DNA of 48,880 nucleotides, taken from contig MUGG01000096.1 of NCBI GenBank assembly GCA_002148405.1, positions 1 to 48,880 on the forward strand, read 5' to 3'. The translations under genes were made by a program, and so were the position numbers. Positions within the stretch are counted from its first letter, which is position 1; each line of letters opens with the position of its first letter. This DNA is from Alkalinema sp. CACIAM 70d. Lineage in GTDB: Bacteria > Cyanobacteriota > Cyanobacteriia > Leptolyngbyales > Leptolyngbyaceae. The notes beneath the pieces were generated by a model. That model was not told the origin of the DNA, ran no database searches, and worked only from the letters and a program-made list of their open reading frames with translations. Below, piece by piece: positions 16,741 through 25,645 of this stretch.

Positions 16741-17293
16741 ACTGCTGTCGCAATCATATTGATTCGTCCTTGGCGTCGGCCTGATTTGAGCCCCTCTACC
16801 CGTTGCCCAATCGGCCCATAACCATAACCATAGTCGTCCCGCTCATCCATCCCAGATTCATCGACATAAACCAGATGAGGAGCCTTGACATCCTCAATCT
16901 GCTCAAGAAAGGCTTGCCGTTTCGCTTCATCGCGTTCTCGATAGCCGTAGTTTTTTTACGTCTATAGCCAATCTTCTATAAACCCCGGCAGATCGTGCGT
17001 TGACTAATATCGTCTTCCCACAACTGGGCCAGCTCTGCCTGGGTTTTATCGGGATGTTCGTCTACAAAGGCTTGAAACTTCTCCCAGTCGGTGATTTTGC
17101 AGTTGTGCAGGGGAGACTGGCGTTGCTTGGGTTTGATATCCCCGGTTTCGGCTTTGCGTTTGAGCCACAGGTTAATCGTATTGCGACTGATGTGAAACAG
17201 CTCACTGGCTTCTTGTTTTTTCAGTCCGTCCAATTCGATCGCGCAGATCGCTTCATAGCAAATCACAAAATTCTTAGATAGGCACTTTGTCAA
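16741..17293 (-). pseudogene. Truncated IS630-family transposase
   Basis: Read downward from 17293 the frame gives a helix-turn-helix half (ELDGLKKQEASELFHISRNT, then INLWLKRKAETGDIKPKQRQ) and ISQRTICRGL. The next codon, at about 16981, is TAG where CAG (Gln) is expected. The text then continues KIGYRRKK, shifts frame in an A run near 16957, and goes on YGYRERDEAKRQAFLEQIED, VKAPHLVYVDESGMDERDDY and GRINMIA. The DDE half stops there because the element was cut at about 16741. VYVDESG holds the first catalytic Asp; the others are lost. So one nonsense codon, one frameshift and a 3' truncation. Confidence 0.82.
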
Positions 17294-17370
17294 CTATACG
17301 TCTGAATTTTCGATTTAGCAGGAACTCACCCACGATCGGGGCTCTTCAATTTTTGGAGAACGATCGTGAC

Positions 17371-17496
17371 TTACGTTTGCTCTGCTTGGGATTGTAGCTG
17401 CTGAACTTGTTCGATGGTTCAACCCGTCACTTTAGCAACAAACTCCAACGTTGCCCCTTCTTGAAGCATCTTAATGGCCAGAGATCGGTGTGCCTC
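17371..17496 (-). pseudogene. C-terminal tail of an Rpn-type nuclease/transposase gene
   Basis: In one minus-strand frame the text EAHRSLAIKMLQEGATLEFV, then AKVTG, TGA, TIEQVQQLQSQAEQT and TAA is the tail of cyanobacterial Rpn-like PD-(D/E)XK proteins, which end in a small helical motif LL.EG...E.IA.VTGLT.EEI..L. The Leu codon after VTG has become TGA and a stop lies just upstream of GAG. The nuclease domain is absent. It is a fragment only. Confidence 0.6.
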
Positions 17497-17591
17497 TTAT
17501 TTTTCGTGTCCGCAAGGAAGGGAAACTTTAGTTTCAATTTCTCCAACCTTTTAATTAAAGCTCTGAGAATCAGGATTGTAGCGTACAATGA

Positions 17592-17623
17592 TGGACGTTT
17601 CCGTTGCATAGCTTGTACGTCCA
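17592..17623. promoter_or_regulatory. Inverted repeat before the restriction gene
   Basis: TGGACGT (17592-17598) and ACGTCCA (17617-17623) are perfect inverted copies with an 18-bp spacer, ending 15 bases before the restriction endonuclease ATG. The Shine-Dalgarno AGGA follows directly, so a bound regulator or an RNA hairpin could affect expression. Confidence 0.4.
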
Positions 17624-17638
17624 ACAGGAAAATCGTTA

Positions 17639-18391
17639 ATGTCTGTAAACTTCGACGCCATCATTAACGCTGCAACCTCCGAACAACAATTTTTACAAAT
17701 TTTTGAAGACGCATTCTCTCAACAAAATCAGCACTTACAGGCAGCCCATCGCACCATTCTGACAGCTTGTTACAGAAATCCAGGACTCGCTCCCAGCCTC
17801 AAAGCAAGCACACCAGAAACCCTAGCCCAGACTTGGCTCAAAAAATACAACGATAGCTATAACAATCGAATTTCCCAACGAATTTCAAAACATCCAGGTA
17901 CGATCGCTGATCCAATCATTAACATCATCATCAACGCTCGCTTAACAGAACTAACAACAGAACAACTTGATCAGATCCAATACGCCCATCGGCTATCCAT
18001 GTCTGCCGAAAATATTCAAGGACTGCTATTAGAAGAATTTTTAGCTGAACAACTCGCTGATTATGGTTGGTATTGTTGCTGGGGAGAATCTGTTCGACAT
18101 GTCGATTTTTGCAACGTTAATGGTTCCCTCCTACAGGTCAAGAACCGTAGCAACTCAGAAAACAGTTCCTCCTCTAGAGTCAGAATTCACCAGCCGATCG
18201 ATCAATGGTATCGAGTAGATGCGAGAACAGGCTCCTACCGTTGGTCTTATTTCAACAATCTATATCAGACCGATCGCTTTTCAGAAGACCATTTCATCAC
18301 CTTCGTTCAGCAGGTTTTACTCAAAAACCCCAATGCCCTCGAGATCGAAGCCAAAAATCCTTGGATTAAACAGTCAGATTCATCAAACTAA
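17639..18391 (+). CDS. SinI-like type II restriction endonuclease (predicted GGWCC)
   Basis: 250 residues; AGGA lies about 9 bases before the ATG. The central part (KHPGTIADPIINIIINARL, then AHRLSMSAENIQGLLLEEFL) and GWYCCWGESVRHVDFCNVNG followed by LLQVKNRSNSENSSSSRVR match what I recall of the SinI family, which cuts G^GWCC. The probable nuclease core is the Glu in LLLEE, Asp in VDF and the Q-V-K motif, a PD-(D/E)XK variant. The gene is convergent with the cytosine methyltransferase, their ends overlapping by 9 bp. This gives a compact R-M unit in an accessory region rich in IS debris. Family membership is recalled, and the recognition site is inferred from it. Confidence 0.8.
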   Translation: MSVNFDAIINAATSEQQFLQIFEDAFSQQNQHLQAAHRTILTACYRNPGLAPSLKASTPETLAQTWLKKYNDSYNNRISQRISKHPGTIADPIINIIINARLTELTTEQLDQIQYAHRLSMSAENIQGLLLEEFLAEQLADYGWYCCWGESVRHVDFCNVNGSLLQVKNRSNSENSSSSRVRIHQPIDQWYRVDARTGSYRWSYFNNLYQTDRFSEDHFITFVQQVLLKNPNALEIEAKNPWIKQSDSSN

Positions 18392-19813
18392 ATTGAGCGA
18401 GAGTTGCTGAACCGAGACAACATCATCCAAACAACCCACCTCACTCATCCAACTCACATCATCGGTCTTATGGTATCGGGAATAGGGAAAATCTGGATAA
18501 ACGATCGGCGTTTCACCCTTCAAATGCGTTAACAACATTCTCGCGATCGCCCGTCCCAACGAACAAGGAACCGCATTACCCACCTGTCGATATTGATCGA
18601 GCAAAGTACCCGCGATCGTCCAATCATCGGGAAACTCTTGAATACGCTTATACTCTTCAATACTCAGGGGTCGATCCTCTTCAGGATGGGCCAAATCCGT
18701 CGCAGGCATCGCTGGATGGGTCACTAACGTTGGAGCAGGCTTATCCCAAGCGAGCCGACGGTAAAACCCCGTTTTCCCCCCACCTGTATGATAGGAAGCC
18801 CCGAGCGCTTCTTGATGCAACACTTCCGGCAAATCTCGCCAATATTGTCCAGGCTTCAGCAACCGATAATACTTAAGCCGTTTTTCAGGAAACTTAACAA
18901 AATGATGCCCTTCCTGAGGCAGCCCCACTAACGCCTCTCGTAAACTTGTCCAGGGTGGCAAATTATATAAACCTTTCTCTGAATGCGTCGGTGTGAGATA
19001 GGGCAGTTTTTCACCATCCCGACTACAAGCAATCACAACCCGTTCTCGTTGCTGGGGAGAACCAAAATTAGCAGCATTGTATAAGTTAAAAGAAATACTA
19101 TACCCAGCTGCTTTTAGCCTTTGTGTAATAAACAGCAACGCCCCACCCCGTTGTTCATCCTGAGACAAGGCAGGGAAATTCTGACCTCTCATTTCATGCG
19201 ACCTATGTTTTAACGGGGCAGACAATAATCCCCGAACATTCTCAATCACTGCGAATCGTGGTCTCAGTTCAGTGATTAAATCGATAAACGTTAAAAAGAC
19301 ATTGCCCCGCTCATCATTGAACCCTTGACGCTTGCCCGCACTGCTAAACGCTTGACAGGGAGGCCCACCCACAATGACATCAATTTCATCATTCGGCCCC
19401 AATCCTGCCTTTTCTCGAATTTCTGCAGCGGAGTAATCCCGAATATCCCCAATCAGCGCCATGTCTGGTCGATTGATCTCGATCGTTTTTCGGGCTGCGG
19501 CATCAATTTCACAGGCCAGTAACACCTGGATACCTTCCCGTTCTAGCCCCAAATCCAGCCCCATACAGCCCGAAAAAAAACTCAAAGCTTTTAGATTGGG
19601 TTTGCTAAACGATCGACGGCCATGATCAGGAATGCTTAGACTAACCGATTCTCCTTTGACGCGGTAGTTGTGAACAGACTCTGAGGCGACAATCCACCGA
19701 CTGCTAATCCTCTCTCCACTGATGGCCCCATCCCGAAGTAGCTGACGAACATATTGCTCCGAGCAGTTTAGGAGTTCCGAGGTTTCTCTGACAGAGAGGT
19801 ACTGGACAGTCAT
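18383..19813 (-). CDS. DNA (cytosine-5) methyltransferase with N-terminal HTH, R-M partner
   Basis: 476 residues from ATG 19813; a GTG at 19825 adds four. Residues 1-60 (VQYLSVRETSELLNCSEQYV, then RQLLRDGAISGERISSRWIV) are an excisionase/MerR-like helix-turn-helix, unusual at the front of a 5mC methyltransferase. The enzyme follows with motif I LSFFSGCMGLDLGLE, motif IV GGPPCQAFSSAGKRQGF with catalytic Cys near 153, motif VI ENVRGL, motif VIII QQRERV, motif IX text EEYKRIQEFPDDW and motif X QVGNAVPCSLGRAIA. All key motifs are present. It protects the sites cut by the neighbouring SinI-like enzyme. The HTH may repress its own gene at the inverted repeat 19817-19830. Confidence 0.93.
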   Translation of the reverse strand: MTVQYLSVRETSELLNCSEQYVRQLLRDGAISGERISSRWIVASESVHNYRVKGESVSLSIPDHGRRSFSKPNLKALSFFSGCMGLDLGLEREGIQVLLACEIDAAARKTIEINRPDMALIGDIRDYSAAEIREKAGLGPNDEIDVIVGGPPCQAFSSAGKRQGFNDERGNVFLTFIDLITELRPRFAVIENVRGLLSAPLKHRSHEMRGQNFPALSQDEQRGGALLFITQRLKAAGYSISFNLYNAANFGSPQQRERVVIACSRDGEKLPYLTPTHSEKGLYNLPPWTSLREALVGLPQEGHHFVKFPEKRLKYYRLLKPGQYWRDLPEVLHQEALGASYHTGGGKTGFYRRLAWDKPAPTLVTHPAMPATDLAHPEEDRPLSIEEYKRIQEFPDDWTIAGTLLDQYRQVGNAVPCSLGRAIARMLLTHLKGETPIVYPDFPYSRYHKTDDVSWMSEVGCLDDVVSVQQLSLNLV

Positions 19814-19816
19814 AAT

Positions 19817-19830
19817 TTCGAGCACGAAAC
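19817..19830. promoter_or_regulatory. Inverted repeat over the methyltransferase translation start
   Basis: TTTCG-AGCA-CGAAA lies 4 bases upstream of ATG 19813. The methyltransferase has no Shine-Dalgarno sequence there, and a bound HTH protein would block the start region. It is a candidate autoregulatory operator. Confidence 0.4.
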
Positions 19831-20109
19831 TAAAATTAGGTACCCATCCTACAGCGAAGATAGTACGCTTACAAGCATTGTGAACAAATATTCTTGCATT
19901 GCATTACCGCTAATTCTACACAGAAAAGCCGATCGCCAGATCGACCATGAATCAGGAATTTCAGGCGTTGCTGTAAGGTAGACGATTAGGCACGCCATAC
20001 CTTTTCCTCCCGCGATGCAGGATGACTTGCCCAAATGACTGATTTGAACGACCTTAAAATAGGGCAGTTAAACCAAATTTATTTAATAATAATTCTCCAG
20101 AAGAATTAT

Positions 20110-20742
20110 CTAGAGATTATCAAGCTCCCATCTGATAATTGCAGATTGAATAGCATCATCTCGACTCATCTGAGGATTTCTCTGAAGCTCATATTGAATT
20201 AATCGTTCAACTTGTTCACTATTTCCCATACATTTTTGCCTTAGCTGTCCGAGCATAGATTCAGATGATGAAACTGTAATCTTCATCTGCTCCAATTCAA
20301 TATCGATATCACTTTTTGAAACTTGATTTTTTAGCAACGAATTACTCAATAAATTCATTGATGTTTCCGATTGAGTTTCTAGATCTGCATTTATTGAAAT
20401 CAATGAAGTAACAATACTCATTAGAATTTCTTTTAGAAAAATCGTTTCCGGGGTAGTGAGTCCGCTGTTCATTTTGATTATCAAATTATTCACACTTATA
20501 ACCGTACTTCTTAGAGTTCGAGTAGCTTGATTTAGCTCATCTGGAGATATTTTCTTTGAGAGTAAGTCAAGACATTTCTCAGAATCTCTAAGCAAATTTT
20601 GTTTCAATGTAGAAATCATATTTATGAGTATTTCACAGTCTAAATTTGGCTGAGCAGAATTAACACACTGAAACAAATACTCCATTACTTCTAACTTAGA
20701 AGCTTGACACTGCACTTGACATAGGGTGTGAACCAAACTCAT
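20110..20742 (-). CDS. Hypothetical helical protein, 210 aa
   Basis: AT-rich gene with no recognised family. The predicted text is almost wholly helical (MISTLKQNLLRDSEKCLDLL, IIKMNSGL, LKEILMSIVTSLISINADLE, ELEQMKITVSSSESMLGQLR). The last 40 residues (SEQVERLIQYELQRNPQMSR, then DDAIQSAIIRWELDNL) look like a small compact helical end. No signal peptide or membrane span. It sits alone between the R-M pair and the glycosidase gene, with base composition like the other accessory genes, so horizontal origin is plausible. Function unknown. Confidence 0.55.
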   Translation of the reverse strand: MSLVHTLCQVQCQASKLEVMEYLFQCVNSAQPNLDCEILINMISTLKQNLLRDSEKCLDLLSKKISPDELNQATRTLRSTVISVNNLIIKMNSGLTTPETIFLKEILMSIVTSLISINADLETQSETSMNLLSNSLLKNQVSKSDIDIELEQMKITVSSSESMLGQLRQKCMGNSEQVERLIQYELQRNPQMSRDDAIQSAIIRWELDNL

Positions 20743-20914
20743 AGCACTGCTCCAAATAGTTGATTAGTCCTTACTGGACATGGTGTATTGATCAGTTTAG
20801 TAAACTAATACTAGTTAATTTGACGTAAACAGGGAAAATTCATATTAATTTCTTCATTAGCTCACATTGAATGTTCAAGTACGATACTTAGATTCCACAA
20901 CCTTTAGCATGCTC

Positions 20915-21877
20915 CTAATCATTCTCCGGCTTGACCAACAAAACCGACTTCACAGGCCGACTGGCCGATCGACCGTTTTCATCCAATTTCCCCTCATATT
21001 TCCGGCCTTGAAAATAGAGCGCCGATGACGTGCCCCCATCCAAATTCAACGCCCGATCGGCCCCCAACGATCGCAACACCTCCGCCAACGATCGCAACGA
21101 CAAGCCCCCCGCCGGAGCCCCCTGCGCCACCATCACCAACCACACCCTGCCATCCGCCGCCAACCCGATCGCACTGCGCGCATTCTGAGCCTCAACCCCG
21201 ATCGCATCGCGAATCACCTGTCCCTGCCGCTCCACCCAAAAGCCTTCTTCCGTCGCCGTCAACTGCGGTAACAACTGCGGCCCCGCCCCGATCGCTTCCA
21301 CCAATTCACATCCTGCTGGAACCGCCGCACCATGGCGCACAATCTCATAGCGCGTCTCAGCATTGCAGACATAGCGCCGCAACTCACTGCGATCGAGAAT
21401 TTGCGGCAAATAGGGTTGCAGCGCCGGATTCTCCATTAACCGCCGATTCTGCTTCGGATCAGCCACCCAGCGCCGACCCCGCATGACAAACGAAGTCGAA
21501 CCCTGATTCTCCGGATCAAAAAACCCCGCATTAATCGCCGCGATCGCCCCCGGTTGCTGCCTCACAAAATCCTCGATCGGCTGCACCGTTTCCGCCACCG
21601 CCGGACTGACTACCCAGCCCCGACCCGCCGGAACCTCCACCACATGCACGATCGCCCCCTCGATCGTCCGCGTCGAATACCGCACGATCGTTGGATCACT
21701 CGGCCCAGGAGCACCAGACTTCACCATGGCAGACCTCGGAGCAGCGTCTAATTTGGCCTTGGAGCTAGGCTGTACATCACTAGACTGCATCGAACAGCCC
21801 ACCAGTAAGCTTAAGACCCCGATCGCTCCCAGCCTAACGAACCCCCGCGATCGCGTCCACACCTGTGGAACTCCCAT
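20915..21877 (-). CDS. Phosphodiester glycosidase (NAGPA/DUF2233) lipoprotein
   Basis: About 320 residues from ATG 21877, which lies 10 bases after the stop of the upstream 939-aa gene. A frame to 21916 would overlap that gene. The start gives a lipoprotein signal (FVRLGAIGVLSLLVGCS). The body shows the NAGPA family pattern: AAINAGFFDPENQGSTSFVM, IGAGPQLLP, RSAIGLAADGRVWLVMVAQG and the strongly conserved LNLDGGTSSALYFQG. These enzymes cleave sugar-phosphodiester bonds, in bacteria probably on envelope polymers. The gene is very GC-rich at third positions, and the reverse strand is open over parts of it. Confidence 0.88.
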   Translation of the reverse strand: MGVPQVWTRSRGFVRLGAIGVLSLLVGCSMQSSDVQPSSKAKLDAAPRSAMVKSGAPGPSDPTIVRYSTRTIEGAIVHVVEVPAGRGWVVSPAVAETVQPIEDFVRQQPGAIAAINAGFFDPENQGSTSFVMRGRRWVADPKQNRRLMENPALQPYLPQILDRSELRRYVCNAETRYEIVRHGAAVPAGCELVEAIGAGPQLLPQLTATEEGFWVERQGQVIRDAIGVEAQNARSAIGLAADGRVWLVMVAQGAPAGGLSLRSLAEVLRSLGADRALNLDGGTSSALYFQGRKYEGKLDENGRSASRPVKSVLLVKPEND

Positions 21878-21887
21878 CCGTCTCTGA

Positions 21888-24707
21888 CTAAAACCCAAAA
21901 TCATCAAAGGACACATCGGGCAAATTGGGCGGCACTACGGGTAACGAAGCCGACGTTTTATAACTTTCTCGCTTGGTCGCTGTTTCGATCGTAATTGCTT
22001 CCAACTGAATCTCCAAACTCCCCAGGGGCACCGTCAACTGCGTCGTCGATTCCAACTCCCCATGGGCATTGGGCACAAAGTCTACCAAATAGCGGGGCCC
22101 ATCCAGCAGCGTCCGGGTTTGCCGATCGTTAATCCACAGTTTGACATACAGTTTCGGGAGCAAATTCGGCAGCTTCACCTTCACTAGCAACGGTTGCCCC
22201 GCCACCACTTCCGCCACCGCTTCCACTTCCAACTGCGGCACAGGCACCGCCTCATGCTCCGCCAACTTTAGGGGATTCTCCGGTGTATCCGTTCCCGTAG
22301 ATGGCATCGCAAAAATCGGTAGTTCATCCATCACCACCGCTTCACTCACTGCCTCAGGATTACCCAGGGACGGCGTCACAAAAGGATTGATCGGCCCAGC
22401 GGGTTCTGGGGGTGTCGCCGCTGCATCCTCCGCCCGTGTTTCTTCAGCAAAACTGGTTAACCGATCCATAAATCGATCGTCCAAATTCAGCGCTTCAAAC
22501 TCATCGGGCAACCGAGCCGCCGTCACCTCGATCGTATTGGCCTCCTCAAAGGCATCCAACTCATCCAAACTTTCAAACTCTTCCAAATTCGCATCTTCCG
22601 CATCCTCCCAGCCCTGGAACGTGCCCGAGAACTCAGCATCCACGCCTGCAGGCTCCGCAAAGGGATTGGCAAAGGCTACATCATCAACCGCTCCCGATGC
22701 CCTCCGATCGGTCGAAGACCATTGCCCTGTCGCTTCTGGCTGGAATAAATCTTCTGTCAACAGTTGATCCAAATCCTCTCCCGGCAACCCTTCCACACCC
22801 GTCGGGGCCCGATCGTCCTCCATAAAAAACTCGGGCGGCGGCGAAACCAATTCCACCGCAGGCGATTCAAAGAGATCCTGATCTAGCTCATCCGCCTCTG
22901 TTACCAACCCTTCCGGCAAATCCTCCTCAAAATCCTCGATGTGCAAATCCTCCATTGACAAATCATCGTCAAACAGATCGAGCAGGTCATCGGTTGCCGC
23001 AGTTTCAGCTATCGGTTGAACGGGCTGCGGGAGGGAAGGTAGTTCGATCGCCTTGCGTTCACTGGATTCGCGATCGCTTGGTTGCTTCAGCTGCGGTGGC
23101 AGGGTTTGTCCTGGACTAGCCGTGAAATCGGGCACCGTTGGCCCTTGGTTGACCAAGCCCAAGAAGGCCAAATCCAAATCTGGCCCAGCGGGTTCCGGTT
23201 CCACCGTCGGTTCCAACAGATCGGGGGTGATTTCCGTCGCGATCGACGCCAGCAGATCCTCCAGCGCCGCCGTCACCGTAAAGCTTTGGGTCGCCAAGGT
23301 CGCCTGACTAGCGCGATCGCGCAACACCAGTTCCCCCAACAAGAGCTGCGCCGCCAGCGGCATGGGCATCGGCACCACCAGCAGAAAATCCTGGGGTAGC
23401 GTCTCTACAGGCAATGCATCTTCCCAATTCACCACCATTTCCCCGGTTTGGGGATCCCGCAGCACCACCTGAGCATCCACACGCGCAAGGGCAATGGGCT
23501 CCGACCCACTGAAGGGCTCCGATCCACCGAAGGTCATTGATGGTTCTGGGATCACCTGGCCGCCCAAGTTCAGGCTCTGACCGACATTCAGTTCATAGGT
23601 GTCTGGTTGCAGATGAATGGCGATCGCGGGCTGGTCAAGCGCACCGTCCGCTGTTTCCGCCAATTCAGCAGTCCCACCTGATTCCGTTGCGATCGCATCG
23701 TCAAGGGCCAAATCTAACCCCAAGTCGAGATCCGTTTCAGCCCCACCCTCAACCGTAAATTCCGGCTCAGATAATTCCAAATTAGATAAGTCCAGATCAA
23801 CCGCGATCGCAGAACTGTCCTGAGGCACCTCAGCGATCGGATCAGCCCAGGCATCCTCGCCATCCAGATTAAACGCTTCAAGATCAAGGCCCAGATCCAG
23901 ATCCGTTGGCAATTCCACGGGTTGACGTTCCCCCTCTGCCGTGGTCGATCGCTCCAGCCCAGAAATCTCTTCCAAAGGCGCTAACTCTAGCTCATCCAGC
24001 AAACTGTCTAGACTGGGTTCCGAGTCGAATTTAATGCCGGATTCAATATCAGCCGCGACATTCGTCGTAACGTTCACCGAAACATTGGCCGCGATATCAG
24101 CCCCAGCATCTGTCGGTATCTCCGTATGGGTTGGAAGATCCGTGAGCTGATCGACTTCCGGCAACCCCAATTCTGCTAACAGTACCGCTTCTTCATCGAC
24201 CCTCGATCGCTCATCGCTCAGGGATGGGTCAAAGGCTACAGCCTCAGCAGCCACAGGCGAGGAATCCTTAATTTCTGACTGCACAGGCTCCGTCACCGCC
24301 ATCGGTTGGCCCCAATCCGGCTCCCACTCCCCACCAATCTCAGATTCCTTCGGCAATACATGCAACTGAACGGAATATTGACAACTTGCACCGATTAAAT
24401 CTGTCATCAGGCCACTGCTGCAATGCAGCTCCCACACCCCCGGTTGCAGCATCGTAAAGGGCATGACCACCATCAGGCCATCGCCATTGGTGCGGCTATG
24501 GCGTCGCTGGGTACGGCGTTTAGGCGGATCCTCCTCCGTGGCTTCGTGGGTAATCCGCAGTTCAATATCCGCATTTTTAAAGGTCGATCGCACCAAGACC
24601 CGATAGCGTCCCTCCAGAATCTCCACATCCGGCGATTCCAGGGGTAACCACGATCGATCACCCTCCTGCTGTAACAGAAAATCCCAGGTTGTTTCTTGTC
24701 CAGCCAT
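21888..24707 (-). CDS. Very large acidic protein of unknown function, 939 aa
   Basis: Residues 1-125 are a folded beta-rich domain (TWDFLLQQEGDRSWLPLESP, VMPFTMLQPGVWELHCSSGL). Residues 130-360 are dominated by D, E, L and A with near-repeats such as DLDLGLDLEAF and DLDLGLDLALD. A second beta domain follows (DTYELNVGQSLNLGGQV, RVDAQVVLRDPQTGEMVVNW), then another acidic linker (LLDLFDDDLSMEDLHIEDFE), and a final beta domain (VVAGQPLLVKVKLPNLLPKL, then YVKLWINDRQTRTLLDGPRY). No signal peptide or catalytic motif is seen. The composition suggests a cytoplasmic scaffold with disordered acidic spacers. It is cotranscribed with the glycosidase lipoprotein. Confidence 0.75.
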   Translation of the reverse strand: MAGQETTWDFLLQQEGDRSWLPLESPDVEILEGRYRVLVRSTFKNADIELRITHEATEEDPPKRRTQRRHSRTNGDGLMVVMPFTMLQPGVWELHCSSGLMTDLIGASCQYSVQLHVLPKESEIGGEWEPDWGQPMAVTEPVQSEIKDSSPVAAEAVAFDPSLSDERSRVDEEAVLLAELGLPEVDQLTDLPTHTEIPTDAGADIAANVSVNVTTNVAADIESGIKFDSEPSLDSLLDELELAPLEEISGLERSTTAEGERQPVELPTDLDLGLDLEAFNLDGEDAWADPIAEVPQDSSAIAVDLDLSNLELSEPEFTVEGGAETDLDLGLDLALDDAIATESGGTAELAETADGALDQPAIAIHLQPDTYELNVGQSLNLGGQVIPEPSMTFGGSEPFSGSEPIALARVDAQVVLRDPQTGEMVVNWEDALPVETLPQDFLLVVPMPMPLAAQLLLGELVLRDRASQATLATQSFTVTAALEDLLASIATEITPDLLEPTVEPEPAGPDLDLAFLGLVNQGPTVPDFTASPGQTLPPQLKQPSDRESSERKAIELPSLPQPVQPIAETAATDDLLDLFDDDLSMEDLHIEDFEEDLPEGLVTEADELDQDLFESPAVELVSPPPEFFMEDDRAPTGVEGLPGEDLDQLLTEDLFQPEATGQWSSTDRRASGAVDDVAFANPFAEPAGVDAEFSGTFQGWEDAEDANLEEFESLDELDAFEEANTIEVTAARLPDEFEALNLDDRFMDRLTSFAEETRAEDAAATPPEPAGPINPFVTPSLGNPEAVSEAVVMDELPIFAMPSTGTDTPENPLKLAEHEAVPVPQLEVEAVAEVVAGQPLLVKVKLPNLLPKLYVKLWINDRQTRTLLDGPRYLVDFVPNAHGELESTTQLTVPLGSLEIQLEAITIETATKRESYKTSASLPVVPPNLPDVSFDDFGF

Positions 24708-24811
24708 AGGTCGTATCCATGCAATAGGGGTAGCTTGGTCTACAGTCTACCGTAGGGAATGAAAGTGGGATAAAACAATCAGCTTAGACACACCAATCTG
24801 GCATAAAAATA

Positions 24812-24841
24812 GAGGTTTGACTCGATGACAAGTCAAACCTC
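24812..24841 (-). terminator. psaL terminator
   Basis: GAGGTTTGACT and AGTCAAACCTC form a perfect 11-bp stem with an 8-nt loop, 28 bases after the psaL stop. On the minus strand it is followed by TATTTTTAT, so it is a classic factor-independent terminator. Confidence 0.85.
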
Positions 24842-24869
24842 AGCATTTTCATCCAATTGACGAACGGCT

Positions 24870-25340
24870 TTAGTAGTTCACTACGCCCTTCAGGATGTCA
24901 TCGATCGTGCCAATGTTGGCCAACAGCAGATAAGCACAGAATGCACCACCCATTGCACCGATGAAGAATCCACCGGAGAACTTACTCCAACCTTGGGCAC
25001 TTTGCAGTTCGCTCGAGCTACCAGAGTCATCATTCTGGAAACGAGCCAAGCCGTGAGCTGAGAGAGCCATCGTGGCAATAATGATGAGACCCATCGCACT
25101 CACCAGACCACCAAAAGCAGCCAAATCAGAGTCGCGCAGGGGACCAAGCTTCGTCCAGGGTCCTACGATGAAATAGCCGTGTGCCATCCCAACTTCGAGA
25201 CCACGCAGCAGCGGAGACAGCCCCTTACGGTAAGCGGGCAAGTTTCCGATAAACGCGCGGGTAAAATCGGAGTCGCTGACGGGCGTGGAGAGGTGCCCAA
25301 CGAAGGGATCGTCGTTGTAAGCCTTGACAAATTGAGCCAT
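24870..25340 (-). CDS. psaL: Photosystem I subunit XI (PsaL)
   Basis: 156 residues from [24 protein letters not shown] lies about 11 bases upstream. The open frame continues to 25397 but the PsaL family starts at this Met. Conserved text includes [40 protein letters not shown], the span [20 protein letters not shown] and the C-terminal span [20 protein letters not shown]. PsaL sits in the thylakoid membrane and holds the PSI trimer or tetramer together. No psaI gene is found upstream. A good terminator follows, so it is monocistronic. Confidence 0.97.
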   Translation of the reverse strand: MAQFVKAYNDDPFVGHLSTPVSDSDFTRAFIGNLPAYRKGLSPLLRGLEVGMAHGYFIVGPWTKLGPLRDSDLAAFGGLVSAMGLIIIATMALSAHGLARFQNDDSGSSSELQSAQGWSKFSGGFFIGAMGGAFCAYLLLANIGTIDDILKGVVNY

Positions 25341-25645
25341 AGCTAGATGATTCCTAACAGTTTTCTGAAAAGGGAGAATGAACTCGCCTTCAATCATACG
25401 GGGTGAGCATCGGTAGATTCTCAGGATCAGCGAATTGCTTCAGAAAAGTTCATGGCTAAACGTTACACAAGTTCATGTTTGTGCAAGATATGTCATTTTA
25501 TTAAGCAAGATTGACCGATCGAAGGCCCTACTCTGAGACACCTGCTAGGACAGTTGATCGGCAGCGTTACAAACCGGGCACTATGAAACCCTGCCCCCCC
25601 CTAAACTATCCATTACGGGAATCTTAATCTGGATAGGAAGTCTTG
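25341..25645. other. psaL / GNAT divergent promoter region
   Basis: About 300 bp, no gene seen. It must hold the psaL promoter. GTTACACAAGTTCATG at 25462-25477 vaguely resembles the HLR1 boxes bound by RpaB, but the spacing is wrong. Confidence 0.4.

Noticed and set aside
19849..20034. 61-codon minus-strand frame between the methyltransferase and the 210-aa gene
   Set aside because: No Shine-Dalgarno sequence or family. It vaguely resembles transposase debris, but not enough to name.
25462..25477. HLR1-like RpaB site before psaL
   Set aside because: GTTACA is followed by a poor second half (GTTCAT) at the wrong spacing, so the match is not strong enough.
25341..25645. psaI gene upstream of psaL
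   Set aside because: No short frame with a single membrane span and PsaI-like text is found on either strand.
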